Shown: positions 18,101 through 27,287 of the stretch, piece after piece
How positions within the stretch are numbered: the stretch's first letter is position 1
How the letters are laid out: every line of letters starts with the position of its first letter
NCBI RefSeq assembly: GCF_013376105.1
Contig: NZ_JAAMFM010000026.1
Location: 1-64,000 of the forward strand
Origin: Arthrobacter wenxiniae
GTDB lineage: Bacteria > Actinomycetota > Actinomycetes > Actinomycetales > Micrococcaceae
Direction of reading: 5' to 3'
DNA length: 64,000 nt
Translations under genes and position numbers: made by a program
The notes under the pieces: generated by a model
Database searches by the model: none
Told to the model about the DNA's origin: nothing
Seen by the model: the letters and a program-made list of their open reading frames with translations, nothing else

Positions 18101-21100
18101 CGCTCCCTGATGCACCACAGCGTTCAGCTCCGCCACTACTGTCAGCAACCGCTTCTTGCGACCAAAGAAGCCGCTGGCCGCAGCCTGCTGTGCCCGACCC
18201 AGGATCTCTTCAAGTGGGAGATCCATGGCCGCGGGACCCACCTTATCCAGGCCGGGGTGATTCACCGCTGCAAATGCCGACGCCAGCTGCTCTAGATGCT
18301 GAGCTCCTGCGGACCACGGGCTGGACCTTACGACGTCGAGAGTCTGCACCGGGACGCTGCGATCCTCAAGAAGAGCAGCAAGCGTGCGAACTTCGGCCGG
18401 GGACGTGGCGCTGCCGATAACGGCTGGCAGACCTTCAACGGACCTGATGGCGTCCAAAGCCTCGTCGATTCGACGTCCAACGCCGGTGAGTTGAGTCATT
18501 TCCTCGGTACCCGCGGAAAAAGTCACGAACCGCCAGGGATGGTTCGCGGCGGGGCGAGCCCGGTCGGTGTATTCGGGCAGCTCACGCAACAGGGTTCGAA
18601 TGGACTCAAGGATCGTACCTTTTACTGAGGAGACAAAGTCCGAGCCAAGAGACAGCCCGGGAATATCGGAGTCAAAGGTCAAGGACTTAGTCCGGGAGCT
18701 GTAAAGGGAAAGCTGAGCGTCGTTCTCCTCATGCAGACGGCCGGCGTAACGAATGAGAGTGCGCCGAGCAGAGGCGAGGTCGGTTGCGGCGGTGTCCAAT
18801 TGCTGGCTGTCGGAAGCCAAACGCAGCTCAAGCGCTTGTTTGATTTGCGCCCGAACCGCTGCCGGTTTGCTCCCCTTGTCGTGCAAATCCAGAGAGAAAG
18901 GACCCATGCCTACCTCTTCCAGCCGTTTCTGCACAACGTCCAGGGCGGCGCGCTTCTCGGCGACAAACAAGACACGCTTACCTTCTACGATCGCGCGTGT
19001 AAGCAAGTTGGTGATCGTCTGGGACTTACCCGTGCCGGGAGGGCCTTCCAACACGAAGGTCTCTCCAGCAACTGCCGATGCGACAGCTTGCAGCTGCGTC
19101 GAGTCGGCCGGGATGGGGCACAGGGCAGACAAGGCATCGAGGTCCGTCCCCTCTGCGCGCTTCACGGGGTCGTTGAAAAGTTCCGTCGGGCTGGTGATGA
19201 GGTGATCGACGAGGCGGTTCTGGGCAAACTGCTCCCAGCTCTCGTCCAGATCTTTCCAAAGACGGAACTTCGCAAACTGCAACATGGACAGGTCCACAGT
19301 GTTCTCCACGCGGAAAGCCAGCCCCTTGGCTGATACTGCTTCCCTAACTGCGTTGAAAGCAGCGTCCAGGTCTATGCCGGAGCCATCTTCGGCCGGCTCC
19401 GCCAAGCCGGGAATTCGAAGTCCATGGCTTTGAGCGAGCTTTTCCAACAGGCAGTAGTTGGGTGTTGACTGGCCAGCCTCGTCCAGCGTGACCCGGTAAA
19501 GTCCGTTCTTTCCCGCCGACGTCAGGGTAACGGGGATGAGCACCAGCGGCGAGCGGAGTGCTCGGCCGTCGAGTTCCCACAGCAAACTACCGAGGGCCAA
19601 ATACAGGTTATTGGCGCCCGTTTCTTGTGTCTGGGTTTTCGCTTTGTAGGCCAGGCTTCGCATTTTGGCGTTGTAGGCCTCAACGGATACCTCGGCAAAA
19701 ACGGACTTCTTCGTGCTGAGCATGCTAATCAGTTCGTCCAGTGGCAGGTCTCTGCCGAAGCGGATACCGCGCTCTTGGTGGATGGCACTGATCTGGTTGG
19801 ATGGGATAAGGCTGATGGGAGTGCCGTTGTTGACGAGATCTTCGAACGCGCCAATCCACGTACTGGGGACCGCAAGGGGGAAGCGGGCTGTGTCTGTGAA
19901 GTTGATCAACCGGTTTCGCAGGCTGAGATCTAGCAGTGCATTCTTCCACTGTGTGACTCGCGGTGGCACATCGGCAGCGCTCCGCTCGTGCGGCGCTCCC
20001 TTACCTCTTTTCTCAGGTAGGACCGGAGCCACTTTGGCCTCCGGGACGTAATTTGTGACGACCAGCTCTCCTGAAACAGCGATAGTACGTGCCGGTAAAG
20101 GGTAAATGCCGTCAAGTCGGGCACGTCGAATGTCGGTGACTGCTTGAATTTTGTCGTGACCCGTTTCGATGTACGTCGCTTCCGGGCTGCCTCTGAGGAT
20201 GAGCGGGCTGATGGGTTGGCTACCTGTCAGCAGCGTTGTTTCGACCAAGCCGATGAAACCTCGCTGAACAAGACTGACGAGCTCTGCGACATCGTCATAA
20301 GCGGCGGTTGGAAGCGTGCCTTCCTCCCGCCAGTAACCGAGGAAGGCGTGTCCGTCGACGATCCAGACGAGCGGAGCGATCCCGCAGAACTCAAGCGCAG
20401 CGGCCATGACGACCGTGGTGTCGAGGCAGGTACCAAGACGATCTTCCAGTACCTGAGCCGGCGTCCGCACCTGCTGGCCCTCCACCCCCCAGCTCGTAGG
20501 CGGCATGCTATATCGGATGTCGCGCTGGCTGGCGGCTTCGGACAGCGCGAAGACAATCTCGTCCACACGTTCCGGGCCGTCCATATAGCCATCCAGGCTG
20601 CTGCTGCCAGTCCTTTTCTTCAAAAGGTCCGCGGCCTCGGAGACAAGCGCGGAAATAGCGGGATGATGGGGTTGCACAAAGGCTGCTAGGAATTCGTAGG
20701 AGACAAGACCTCTGCCAGCGATCCACAGCTGTGCTGGTAGCAGGTCTAGACGCGCTTCTGCCTTGCCAATTTCCATCGACTCCGCACCTGCCGCGCCGGA
20801 CTCGACAGATACAACCGCTCGACCGGACCGCTTGTCTGAAAGTTCATACATCGTAGTGGCAGACACGTGGACATTGATGTCGTCCAGGACTATGGACTGC
20901 CCGGCAGCGAGGTCCACGTACTGCTGGAATTCCTCTGAAATCCTGGCTGCACTGGAAAACACCTCCACGCGGACCACGGCACCGCGGATTTCCGCCCCCG
21001 GATTCGTGATTCGTATTTGCCTGACGAACTTGAAACCGTTGTGCACCATTGCATAACTGAGAGACTCCGCTGTGGTGACCTCCACGCTAACGAGGTGCTT

Positions 21101-21622
21101 CATAGCGGCGGGCTCAGCTGGCTGGGGCGAGACGGTTTGTACTTCTTTGCTGCCGCTGCCAGTCCCTGTGGATTCCGTGGTGGCCTTGGCTGCTCCCCGC
21201 ATCGTGTACTCGTTGAGCAATGTGTTAAGTACCTGTACGGCCTCGGACAGCTCCAGATTTTTGGCCAGCCTCCGGGTCGTGTCCAGCGCGCGGAACGTAT
21301 CTGCTCCATCGAAGGTCTCATTGTGGGCCCAAAGGTTGCGGGTCTGGCGCAGCTCTGAGGTGTAGCTGCGTGTTTCGTGGTTCAAGTTGAAGGGGTAGCC
21401 GAGGGATCCCAAGGCCTCTGTCATGACACGGAGCTGAGCGCTTAGGTCCGCGGACGAGTATTGTATCGGCGCCCTGCCGGCGCTGGCGTCCTTGTGCTCT
21501 AAGAGCTTGGGCCAAGAAATGCCTGGCGCAACACTCTCTAGGACCGACCCAATGTAGGAGTCTAGGCCGCTTGCCAAAGTGTCCAGAGCACGACCGACGT
21601 ACTCGCGGTTGGAAATACCCAT
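15179..21622 (-). CDS. Giant HEPN / DUF4011 / SF1 helicase / restriction-fold protein (Hhe-like)
   Basis: 2147 aa from ATG 21622 (GGGGGA upstream; GTG 21658 is a weaker alternative). Domains in order: a Swt1-like HEPN domain with the RNase-type R-x4-H motif RNLWAH (about 95-100); a transglutaminase-like region with GTCLD (Cys about 399) and VDGHAF (His about 425); DUF4011 starting near 555 (WKNALLDLSLRNRLINF); an SF1 (Upf1-like) helicase with GPPGTGKS (about 860-867), Walker B FDEAS and motif VI RLNVAVTRARR; a Vsr/MTES_1575-like endonuclease fold (KVDISVAL, AILLDGPTW); and a C-terminal DUF3320-like part. Single proteins with DUF4011, helicase and Vsr-type nuclease are known as Hhe anti-phage systems, and this fits. 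The usual Glu before the second Asp (ECDG-type) is Leu here, so the nuclease may use a variant site. Confidence 0.88.
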   Translation of the reverse strand: MGISNREYVGRALDTLASGLDSYIGSVLESVAPGISWPKLLEHKDASAGRAPIQYSSADLSAQLRVMTEALGSLGYPFNLNHETRSYTSELRQTRNLWAHNETFDGADTFRALDTTRRLAKNLELSEAVQVLNTLLNEYTMRGAAKATTESTGTGSGSKEVQTVSPQPAEPAAMKHLVSVEVTTAESLSYAMVHNGFKFVRQIRITNPGAEIRGAVVRVEVFSSAARISEEFQQYVDLAAGQSIVLDDINVHVSATTMYELSDKRSGRAVVSVESGAAGAESMEIGKAEARLDLLPAQLWIAGRGLVSYEFLAAFVQPHHPAISALVSEAADLLKKRTGSSSLDGYMDGPERVDEIVFALSEAASQRDIRYSMPPTSWGVEGQQVRTPAQVLEDRLGTCLDTTVVMAAALEFCGIAPLVWIVDGHAFLGYWREEGTLPTAAYDDVAELVSLVQRGFIGLVETTLLTGSQPISPLILRGSPEATYIETGHDKIQAVTDIRRARLDGIYPLPARTIAVSGELVVTNYVPEAKVAPVLPEKRGKGAPHERSAADVPPRVTQWKNALLDLSLRNRLINFTDTARFPLAVPSTWIGAFEDLVNNGTPISLIPSNQISAIHQERGIRFGRDLPLDELISMLSTKKSVFAEVSVEAYNAKMRSLAYKAKTQTQETGANNLYLALGSLLWELDGRALRSPLVLIPVTLTSAGKNGLYRVTLDEAGQSTPNYCLLEKLAQSHGLRIPGLAEPAEDGSGIDLDAAFNAVREAVSAKGLAFRVENTVDLSMLQFAKFRLWKDLDESWEQFAQNRLVDHLITSPTELFNDPVKRAEGTDLDALSALCPIPADSTQLQAVASAVAGETFVLEGPPGTGKSQTITNLLTRAIVEGKRVLFVAEKRAALDVVQKRLEEVGMGPFSLDLHDKGSKPAAVRAQIKQALELRLASDSQQLDTAATDLASARRTLIRYAGRLHEENDAQLSLYSSRTKSLTFDSDIPGLSLGSDFVSSVKGTILESIRTLLRELPEYTDRARPAANHPWRFVTFSAGTEEMTQLTGVGRRIDEALDAIRSVEGLPAVIGSATSPAEVRTLAALLEDRSVPVQTLDVVRSSPWSAGAQHLEQLASAFAAVNHPGLDKVGPAAMDLPLEEILGRAQQAAASGFFGRKKRLLTVVAELNAVVHQGARVRPKELVPLMLSLVAAQQEIRGLQDQAQAVPGMAVPQGWNPLTENGQQALERRLGWLRWAAQAVQPIDGDGRARFQTALRDFLNDGQHVHVNIIAWVYELASAWESLVGTAAMEYSEIAGWTGNKGFMEVWSATRAARGIDPSGSLVLQRWQELLSHVELLRSVGLHDVRTAILDGELDADDAATAFERGLAESSLEERRLATGLQDFDAQVHERTIERFTTRTALVRELLKGNLAADVVSSRRVSSSSTTGRIGELQRQLTRQRGGLTVRKLMENYADLITQIMPCTLVSPDSVARFFPARAGLFDIVVFDEASQIRVADAVGAMGRGASVVVVGDSKQMPPTSFAESSGDSLDDVSNDVVPVEDMESILSECVEARVQRQWLSWHYRSQDESLIAFSNQQYYESKLSSFPGPSHGAPNPGLRGYGVNFVRLNGQFYRSGTSKVLRTNPIEAAAVVAEIRRRFDASSGSPSVGVVTFNLQQRALIESLLRDTDDPRIVKALDDDPEGLFVKNLENVQGDERDVILFSTGFSKNDKGYLPLNFGPLNRAGGERRLNVAVTRARRQVIVFSSFSPSELRSEETSSIGIKHLRSYLDLAERGTGALPYDGRRAHLVDLHREEIADGLRDRGYAVATDVGLSDFKVDISVALADAPDRPSMAILLDGPTWAARRTAGDRDGLPGEVLTRMMRWPSVQRVWLPAWISDREAVLDKLERVFAETTAGVPGPDAEPVRSAGTEGLKDEPAVSNTMSALYSPLPLASEVGQSDAPSSLLASVDSGPRSTTDFVEQEHPGYKPWTVRRFGGRDILDALPSRRSVLAVREALRAIVEAEGPVHQVRLAKLACAAFELNKVNADRANSVLDALDSSAHQCDRDGFIWEGSIDPEQWTEFRVNGLDVERKLEHVSVVELRNAMIDIVRRSGGISVTELQVETIRLFGGKRRTAGITARLNEGLQYGVDNGRLQLRGDVVYLAG

Positions 21623-22139
21623 TCTGTTCCCCCATCTGCGGCGGATGCCACGCCCCACATCAACTCAGCTCAGACTAGTACTGTGCCGACTAACACCCAA
21701 ATGGGGTAATTTTAAGTTGGATCGTAGGAGCGGCCTATAAACGGCTTTCTGACGGTCTTTTTCATCGTGGATTGCGTTGGTACCTAAATTTTCCGAAAAA
21801 CATTTGCACGCATGCGGGCAGCCCCAAGACATGGGATGTCACAGAAGTCTTATGGCTGATGCGCTCAAATACCAAACAAGCAGGTCGCAGACAGGCAGAG
21901 CCAAGTGGTGGCCAGAAACCCAAGGACAGCTGGAACCTAGGGAGCCCGGCTAAATTCGAGACCGCCAAAACGACGATCAAAATATCTACATGTTAGTCTG
22001 CGGCGTCGCCACCCGGCCAACCATCAATCCCGTATCCTTCTATGACGAGCCGCCACGCTAGGACAGCCTCTTGAACTTGTACCAAGCAACCGGCAATCAT
22101 CATCACGGAACGCGAACAATCTAAGGGGACTAAGAAATT
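21623..22139. other. Intergenic region between divergent genes
   Basis: About 500 bases separate the divergent Hhe-like gene and an orphan gene. Two overlapping frames near 21762-21996 have no binding site or recognisable product. It should hold both promoters; I cannot place them with confidence. Confidence 0.35.
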
Positions 22140-22733
22140 ATGAGAGCAGTCACAGATAGCGGCAAAGTCGTTGACCTGAATTCGAATGGCACGTGGAGCA
22201 CATTTGAGACGCCTCCGAGCGTGGCAAACGAGGGGTTTCGCAAGGCAAGCTGGGGCAGCTCGATGGGGCAAGTTCAATCCATCGAGACCGGCGATCCAAG
22301 GCTTTCCGAGTCTGGATACCTTGATTTTGAAGTTAAATTGGGTGAACTTAATTGTCTCGCCGTATATATATTCATCGACGATCAGCTCGTGAGGGGGAAA
22401 TATGTCGTAAATGACACTACTGCGAATAATAATACATATTTAACGAAGTTCGATGAATTATCTGCCAACCTTACAAAGAAATACGGTACACCAGTGGAAC
22501 AAAATACTTACTGGTCAAACGATCTGTATCAAGATGACCCGCAGCAGTGGGGCATGGCAGTTAGTATTGATCATCTTTCAAAATTTACCAAATGGAATGC
22601 TCGAGAGTCATCTATTCTTTTGTCACTCTTTGGCGATAATTATGAGATAGATTTATCTATCGAGTATTCTAGCAATCTGCATCAAGGTTTAGAGAAAGCT
22701 TTCCGCGAATCAGCAATTATCGAAGATCTTTAG
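22140..22733 (+). CDS. AT-rich orphan protein
   Basis: 197 aa from ATG 22140 with AAGGGGA ten bases upstream. The N-terminal part carries FRKASWGSSMGQVQSIE, a pattern I have seen in assorted bacterial proteins of unknown role, then an alternating beta-rich region (YLDFEVKL, LAVYIFID) and a helical tail. There is no signal peptide or membrane helix. The second half of the gene is clearly richer in A and T than its neighbours and uses rare codons such as ATA and AAT freely, pointing to separate acquisition. It stands alone between two defence systems. No function can be assigned. Confidence 0.75.
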   Translation: MRAVTDSGKVVDLNSNGTWSTFETPPSVANEGFRKASWGSSMGQVQSIETGDPRLSESGYLDFEVKLGELNCLAVYIFIDDQLVRGKYVVNDTTANNNTYLTKFDELSANLTKKYGTPVEQNTYWSNDLYQDDPQQWGMAVSIDHLSKFTKWNARESSILLSLFGDNYEIDLSIEYSSNLHQGLEKAFRESAIIEDL

Positions 22734-23387
22734 TCCCCATTTTTGCTGCCCTATCTGCGGCGGTTCTACGTTAGTGGGCCACAATCGGACTGCAACCGAT
22801 TCTGCCGGTGTCAGCTCGGACCAGAGCTCATGGCTGTGAGGTAAATGTTGTGGGGACCAGGTGGGTGCCCGGGTCCTGTGTATTGGTGGCGATGAGGCGT
22901 TCGCTGGGCTCGTCGGAGCCGCTTTTGTCGCCTAGTCGTCAGCCTCGATTTTTCATGAGGCGGGGTTTCTGGTGGATCAGGGCTGACTGTCTGTCTGATG
23001 TTTTCCATTGCGGTTTTTAGGTGTGACATTTTGACCGCTGGCCTGGTGGCGGTGGTCGGTGACGGGTTCCACGCCGGTCGGGGCAATACTGGAGTTTTCT
23101 GGATCACTGGCGGACGAGCGGTAGCTTCGCCTATGGCAGGCTCCGTGCCGCAACAAGTTTCATTCGCTTTAGCAGCAGATGTACATCCGGTGCTGTGGAG
23201 GCCAAGTGCGGGATTGTTTGACGGGCGTGGCTAGCGATTTTCCCGCCGATTTCAAACAGCCTTGCCCTGAGAGATGTGCAGCGGGCATTGCCGGCCTCAC
23301 ATCCAAATCGGCTGTTCATGGATGTCCCTGCATCCGCTGAGGTCCGCCACCCCTTTTCTACGTTTGGGCCAGCGGGGCTAACTAATA
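22734..23387. other. Intergenic region with no supported gene
   Basis: About 650 bases. A minus-strand frame at 22811-23107 reads as a Pro/Arg-rich peptide with no binding site and may be the debris of a mobile element. No hairpin with a T run and no RNA gene was seen. Confidence 0.3.
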
Positions 23388-24419
23388 ATGTCCGAGGCTA
23401 CTGATAGGAATATGACCATGACAACAACAACTGAGCTAAACCGGGAACAACGCGACGCTGCAATGGTGGAGCGCTACGCTGACGGCGAGACGCTCGATGC
23501 TATCGGCCAAAGCTACGGCATCACACGTGAACGCGTCCGCCAGATCATTGCAAAGGTGGGCGGCGCAAGTGCCGAAGAATCGCGGCAGAAGCGGATGGCA
23601 GCCAGGGAATCGACCGCGAGGGCCGCCAGTGAGGCATTTTTGGCGGAATACGGCGAGGTCTCGCGCCGGATGGCCCGAAAGGGCGTTGTTCGATCGGACG
23701 TAATCTTGAAGCTGCAAGCTCTCTATCCGGCGATCGACGTCGACTTGGCCGAGGATGCGCTGCGGGAGTCGAGCATCGTCTTTGACAAGATCCAGGTCGA
23801 TGACATCTTCTCCAAGGAGGCTGTCGCCGCGGGTGTCTGGTACTTATTTGGCGCCGACATCGGGCTATCGCCTGATCCTGCATGGGCAGTGGTCAATCTG
23901 GATCTTTCATTGATGAGCGAGCTGCGGGCAGCACTTGGCTCGGCTGAAGCAACCGACAACGACATCGCCACGATACTGGGTGTTATCGGAGCTGCACAGA
24001 GGCATCTATCCAGCAATCCCGACGCCAGCATCACCGGTAAACGCTATGGGGAGCTCCGTGATGAGCTGGTCGTTGCGCTCGGTCTCGTATCGCGTCAGGG
24101 TGCTTTCCCGTGGCCACCGACCCGTCAAACCGTCATGAAGCGCTTTGGCGGCTGGAACGAAGCTCTGGACGAGATGGGCATCGGCACCACGACTCAAGGC
24201 CGCCCCAAGGGGCTATTGAAGTTCACCCGAGACGACTACACCGATGCGGTGCGAGACTACTATGCCTTCGCAACTGACGCACAAACCAATGCCACATACG
24301 CGGCCTACGAAGACTGGGTGAAACAAGATGTTGCCATGGGACGATCCCGGCCCTCCGGCGCTTCCGTGCGAAACGTATATGGCACCTGGGCAGACGCAGT
24401 CCGTTCGGTTCAAGATTAG
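23388..24419 (+). CDS. Sigma-region-4-like HTH regulator with C-terminal homing-associated repeats
   Basis: 343 aa. Residues about 28-60 (YADGETLDAIGQSYGITRERVRQI) match a sigma-70 region 4 helix-turn-helix, the fold that reads -35 boxes; no region 2 is present, so it is not a complete sigma factor. Two C-terminal segments, PPTRQTVMKRFGGWNEALDEMG and PSGASVRNVYGTWADAVRSV, resemble the small DNA-binding repeats found beside homing endonucleases. So both ends look DNA-binding. The start is uncertain: ATG 23388 has no binding site, while ATG 23418 has AGGAA eight bases upstream. It lies 2 kb from the DISARM end and could regulate a nearby defence gene; that is inference. Confidence 0.75.
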   Translation: MSEATDRNMTMTTTTELNREQRDAAMVERYADGETLDAIGQSYGITRERVRQIIAKVGGASAEESRQKRMAARESTARAASEAFLAEYGEVSRRMARKGVVRSDVILKLQALYPAIDVDLAEDALRESSIVFDKIQVDDIFSKEAVAAGVWYLFGADIGLSPDPAWAVVNLDLSLMSELRAALGSAEATDNDIATILGVIGAAQRHLSSNPDASITGKRYGELRDELVVALGLVSRQGAFPWPPTRQTVMKRFGGWNEALDEMGIGTTTQGRPKGLLKFTRDDYTDAVRDYYAFATDAQTNATYAAYEDWVKQDVAMGRSRPSGASVRNVYGTWADAVRSVQD

Positions 24420-25238
24420 CTTCGGTATTATTCGGATCGTCAGTTGCCCTTGTACCGCTGGCAGGCTCAACGTTCATCGGATGCCATGAAGTGTGTCAAG
24501 GTGGGACTCGCGCTTAGCAAGGGTCGCGAGCTGAATCCCGAGGTTATGCTTTGTTGTTTTCTCGGTAGTGGCTATCCATGTAACTGCCGTGATTGCAAGG
24601 TTGTAGCAGTACATTCTGACTGGGCCTGGAAGATTCCACTGGTCCCCGCCGCATTTTCGGTCCATTTTGCCAAATATTCCCGTATTTCAGGGGGCAATGG
24701 TCATTCGCTGGGCAGAAGAACAGGAGCAGCAGTTGAGAAGCGCGCACGACACACGCCACAAATTCACCTTTATTTGAGCCGATCCGGCCCCAACTTCCCC
24801 GGAATCACGGCAGCGACATGGATAGCCACTTTCTCGGTACCTTTTTCCCGCGCGCTCGGTACTTTTTTCCAGCGCGGCTCTAATTATCTCGATTCATAAC
24901 TCCCGGGAGACTCGAGCGTATAAGGATCCGGCGTGTCCGCCTTCACTGCTGATTGAGGGCAACTTCAAGTCGTCTAATGTGACCACCCAATCTGTCGCCA
25001 CAGCACCGGCACCACAACATCCCTAACGAATTCAGCTACCTGCTTCTAGGCCAAGACGAAACCGCAGCCGCAAGCGACATCAACATCAGCGAATCCAGCA
25101 ACAGTCAACGAGATTTCCAGGCCGGGGCAGCATAGACTCGACCCATGTGGCCGATTTGCGGATACAACTCGTGGCAGCGCCGCGGTAACACGGACAGTTC
25201 GCGATCCCCACTCTTGACCGCACACCAAGGACTAGTTG
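24420..25238. other. Intergenic region, about 800 bases
   Basis: No frame has a binding site and a recognisable product. Apart from the short tandem repeat at 24833-24876 I see no structure. It probably contains the promoter of the following gene near its right end. Confidence 0.35.
24833..24876. repeat. 22-bp tandem direct repeat, two copies
   Basis: Copy one is 24833-24854 and copy two 24855-24876; 20 of 22 positions agree. Each begins CTCGGTAC, has a T run and ends GCGCG. It could be a duplicated operator or replication slippage. Confidence 0.6.
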
Positions 25239-26438
25239 ATGCTTGAGACAAACACTGAGTCACCTGCACCTGACAGATTCCCTTCGGATCTACACACCAG
25301 GTACCTTGCTGCGGGGAAGCTTGGCTTTCACGCTTATCAGAACAGCCCAGATGGCTCATATCTATTGGTTGCAGGGTATGGACCCCCTAACCAGGAAATC
25401 GAAGTCACACTTTTTCTAATTTTGCACGATCAGTGGTTGAGACGCGCATTAGGAACATGGTTGCCCGTGGATGATGACCAGATCGTTGGCGACCATGGAG
25501 AGTTTCGAGGAAATCTCATAAGTCCGCTACTTGAAGACTTGAGCGTGCGCTGGTGGGATTCTCTGAAAAACGCCCCAACATTGGAACAAGCACTGAAATT
25601 TTGCGCGTGTTTTCCGATGTTTCGTCTTGAGGTCGATGAGGAATCCGATGCTTTGCAACTCCTCCTGCAGACCGAGGGCGGAACATGGTATGCCGACCAG
25701 TACACAGGATGGCGATTAGGAAAATCGACATCAGGAGTGGTGCTCTCCAGGAAATCTCAAATTGAGAATGACTTTATTCAGTTGGAACTACAACGGGAAG
25801 CGACTTCAGAACCGATTCAAACAACAGAGGTGCCATCGTTCGACGTCGTGGACAATGCGCTCAAATCAGGGATAATGTCACGAATCATTCCAGCGCTTGC
25901 CGCTGAAGCGCATGCTTGGTACGTAGCCAACGCAAGAGGGCTGTCCCCTCAACAGAACCAACAACTGGCTGGTACCGATTTCATTGAGGCATTAAGCTGC
26001 GCTTCCCTTCTTGTAAGCCTTGATGGTGTTGTCACCGACATAATAGTCAGTACTAACGAGTCTGTTTGGCGGCGTGACCACAGGCAGTGGATTCAATCAT
26101 CGGAGACACCTATGCCCCCTAATCTTGCAGAATCGCGCCGCCCAATCGAAATGAGCCGTCTCGTTGAAATCACCGCATGGTGGGACGAAAACCAGCGGCG
26201 GCAGCCTCATTTCGATAAAATCCCAATAAGCTACACCCGTCCCCACGAACCATTAGGGTTAGCCGTGGACCATTCGAGTCCGGAGTTGACGAATCAAGTC
26301 GACATATTTGATGGCCACTTCACATGGACACATACCGGGTCTATTTGGACAATTGAGGCTGATGAGGGTAGCTTTGCTGATTCTTCGCCAGATGAGCCCT
26401 GGGCGGAAGAACAACTGCCTGATTGGTTTTACAGGTAA
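25239..26438 (+). CDS. Hypothetical protein next to DISARM
   Basis: 399 aa from ATG 25239, with AAGGA seven bases upstream; TTG 25236 is in frame but too close to that site. The protein is acidic, Trp-rich, and has no signal peptide or membrane helix. Two halves may be related: the N-terminal half begins FPSDLHTRYLAAGKLGF, and the C-terminal half ends in an acidic, Trp-rich tail (PDEPWAEEQLPDWFYR). I do not recognise the family. Its base composition is more AT-rich than the DISARM genes. It converges on drmC with about 90 bases between the stops, so it is not in the DISARM operon. It may be an unrelated passenger gene of the island. Confidence 0.7.
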   Translation: MLETNTESPAPDRFPSDLHTRYLAAGKLGFHAYQNSPDGSYLLVAGYGPPNQEIEVTLFLILHDQWLRRALGTWLPVDDDQIVGDHGEFRGNLISPLLEDLSVRWWDSLKNAPTLEQALKFCACFPMFRLEVDEESDALQLLLQTEGGTWYADQYTGWRLGKSTSGVVLSRKSQIENDFIQLELQREATSEPIQTTEVPSFDVVDNALKSGIMSRIIPALAAEAHAWYVANARGLSPQQNQQLAGTDFIEALSCASLLVSLDGVVTDIIVSTNESVWRRDHRQWIQSSETPMPPNLAESRRPIEMSRLVEITAWWDENQRRQPHFDKIPISYTRPHEPLGLAVDHSSPELTNQVDIFDGHFTWTHTGSIWTIEADEGSFADSSPDEPWAEEQLPDWFYR

Positions 26439-26453
26439 CCGAGGGCGCCGTTC

Positions 26454-26478
26454 GGCGGGCCTTTACCGGCGACCCGCC
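26454..26478. terminator. Possible bidirectional hairpin between convergent genes
   Basis: GGCGGG (26454-26459) pairs with CCCGCC (26473-26478) over a 13-base loop, between the stop of the 399-aa gene and that of drmC. There is no T run on either strand, so termination is only suggested by position. Confidence 0.3.
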
Positions 26479-26528
26479 CACAGCTGTCGGCGATTCTCCC
26501 CGACTGACAAGTTGCGCGTGCGTCGACG

Positions 26529-27287
26529 TCAATGTCTTGCCCTACTCACTCGTTCATAGAGGAAAGATTCGGCCACGCGAAGCTCACCTTCAACGCGCTC
26601 GGCCAGATGTCCGTCGTCGATGACAACTCCCAGCTCGACGTTGCCATACTCGGCGCTCCAGCTAAAGTTTGCACTTGTGACAACGAGGAAGCGGTGGTCG
26701 ATTGCTACAAACTTCGCATGGTTACGGACTGGCTTGCCATCAAACCGTTTGGTTTGGAGCACCGCTCCCGGCGCGAGCCACTCTGCCACGTCATCCGCGC
26801 TCGGGCCTCGTCCACCGGCGCTGGCTTCCGCATCGATGTAGGCTCGGACCGAGACTCCAGGTCGCATTGCGACATCGTGGAGCGCCGTCCACATGCCGGA
26901 GGTCTTCTGGAAATTGAAGGTCGAGCACACCACCGACTGTCGTGCACCCTCGACCATCGATACCAATGACGTCGTCAATGCACCGGTCCCGAAGACGTGC
27001 CCAGGCGACGTCCAGAGTGTATCCACCGCGCGTGTCGCGGACCGGGCACCTTCAACGCCGCGTAGGACCGCCGCAATGAGCTCACCGTCGAAGCGTAGCC
27101 CCGCTGCTCCAAGTATCTGGGCGATTTCAGACCGCTTGGCGACGTCGATTGCTCCGACTGCCGACGTCAGGCTTTCTCCATCTTCTAACGCTTCGGCAAC
27201 AAGTCCAGCTTCAGTTCCTGTTAGCAGTACTCCGAGTTGTCGGAATGCCTCTGAATTAGCAGAAGACCAATCAGCTAAAGAAGCCAA
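26529..27287 (-). CDS. drmC: DISARM protein DrmC, PLD-fold nuclease
   Basis: About 252 aa if translation begins at TTG 27287. The frame is open to 27434, but that would overlap drmB by 164 bases, so the shorter start is preferred; it is not certain. A PLD signature is present in the C-terminal half: NHAKFVAID (H-x-K-x4-D), followed by VVTSANFSW. An earlier helical N-terminal half matches the size of DrmC proteins. A single HxK motif suggests the active site forms in a dimer, as in other short PLD nucleases. It is the last gene of a class 1 DISARM operon and overlaps the 3' end of drmB. DrmC is a DISARM component found in all classes. Confidence 0.82.
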   Translation of the reverse strand: MASLADWSSANSEAFRQLGVLLTGTEAGLVAEALEDGESLTSAVGAIDVAKRSEIAQILGAAGLRFDGELIAAVLRGVEGARSATRAVDTLWTSPGHVFGTGALTTSLVSMVEGARQSVVCSTFNFQKTSGMWTALHDVAMRPGVSVRAYIDAEASAGGRGPSADDVAEWLAPGAVLQTKRFDGKPVRNHAKFVAIDHRFLVVTSANFSWSAEYGNVELGVVIDDGHLAERVEGELRVAESFLYERVSRARH

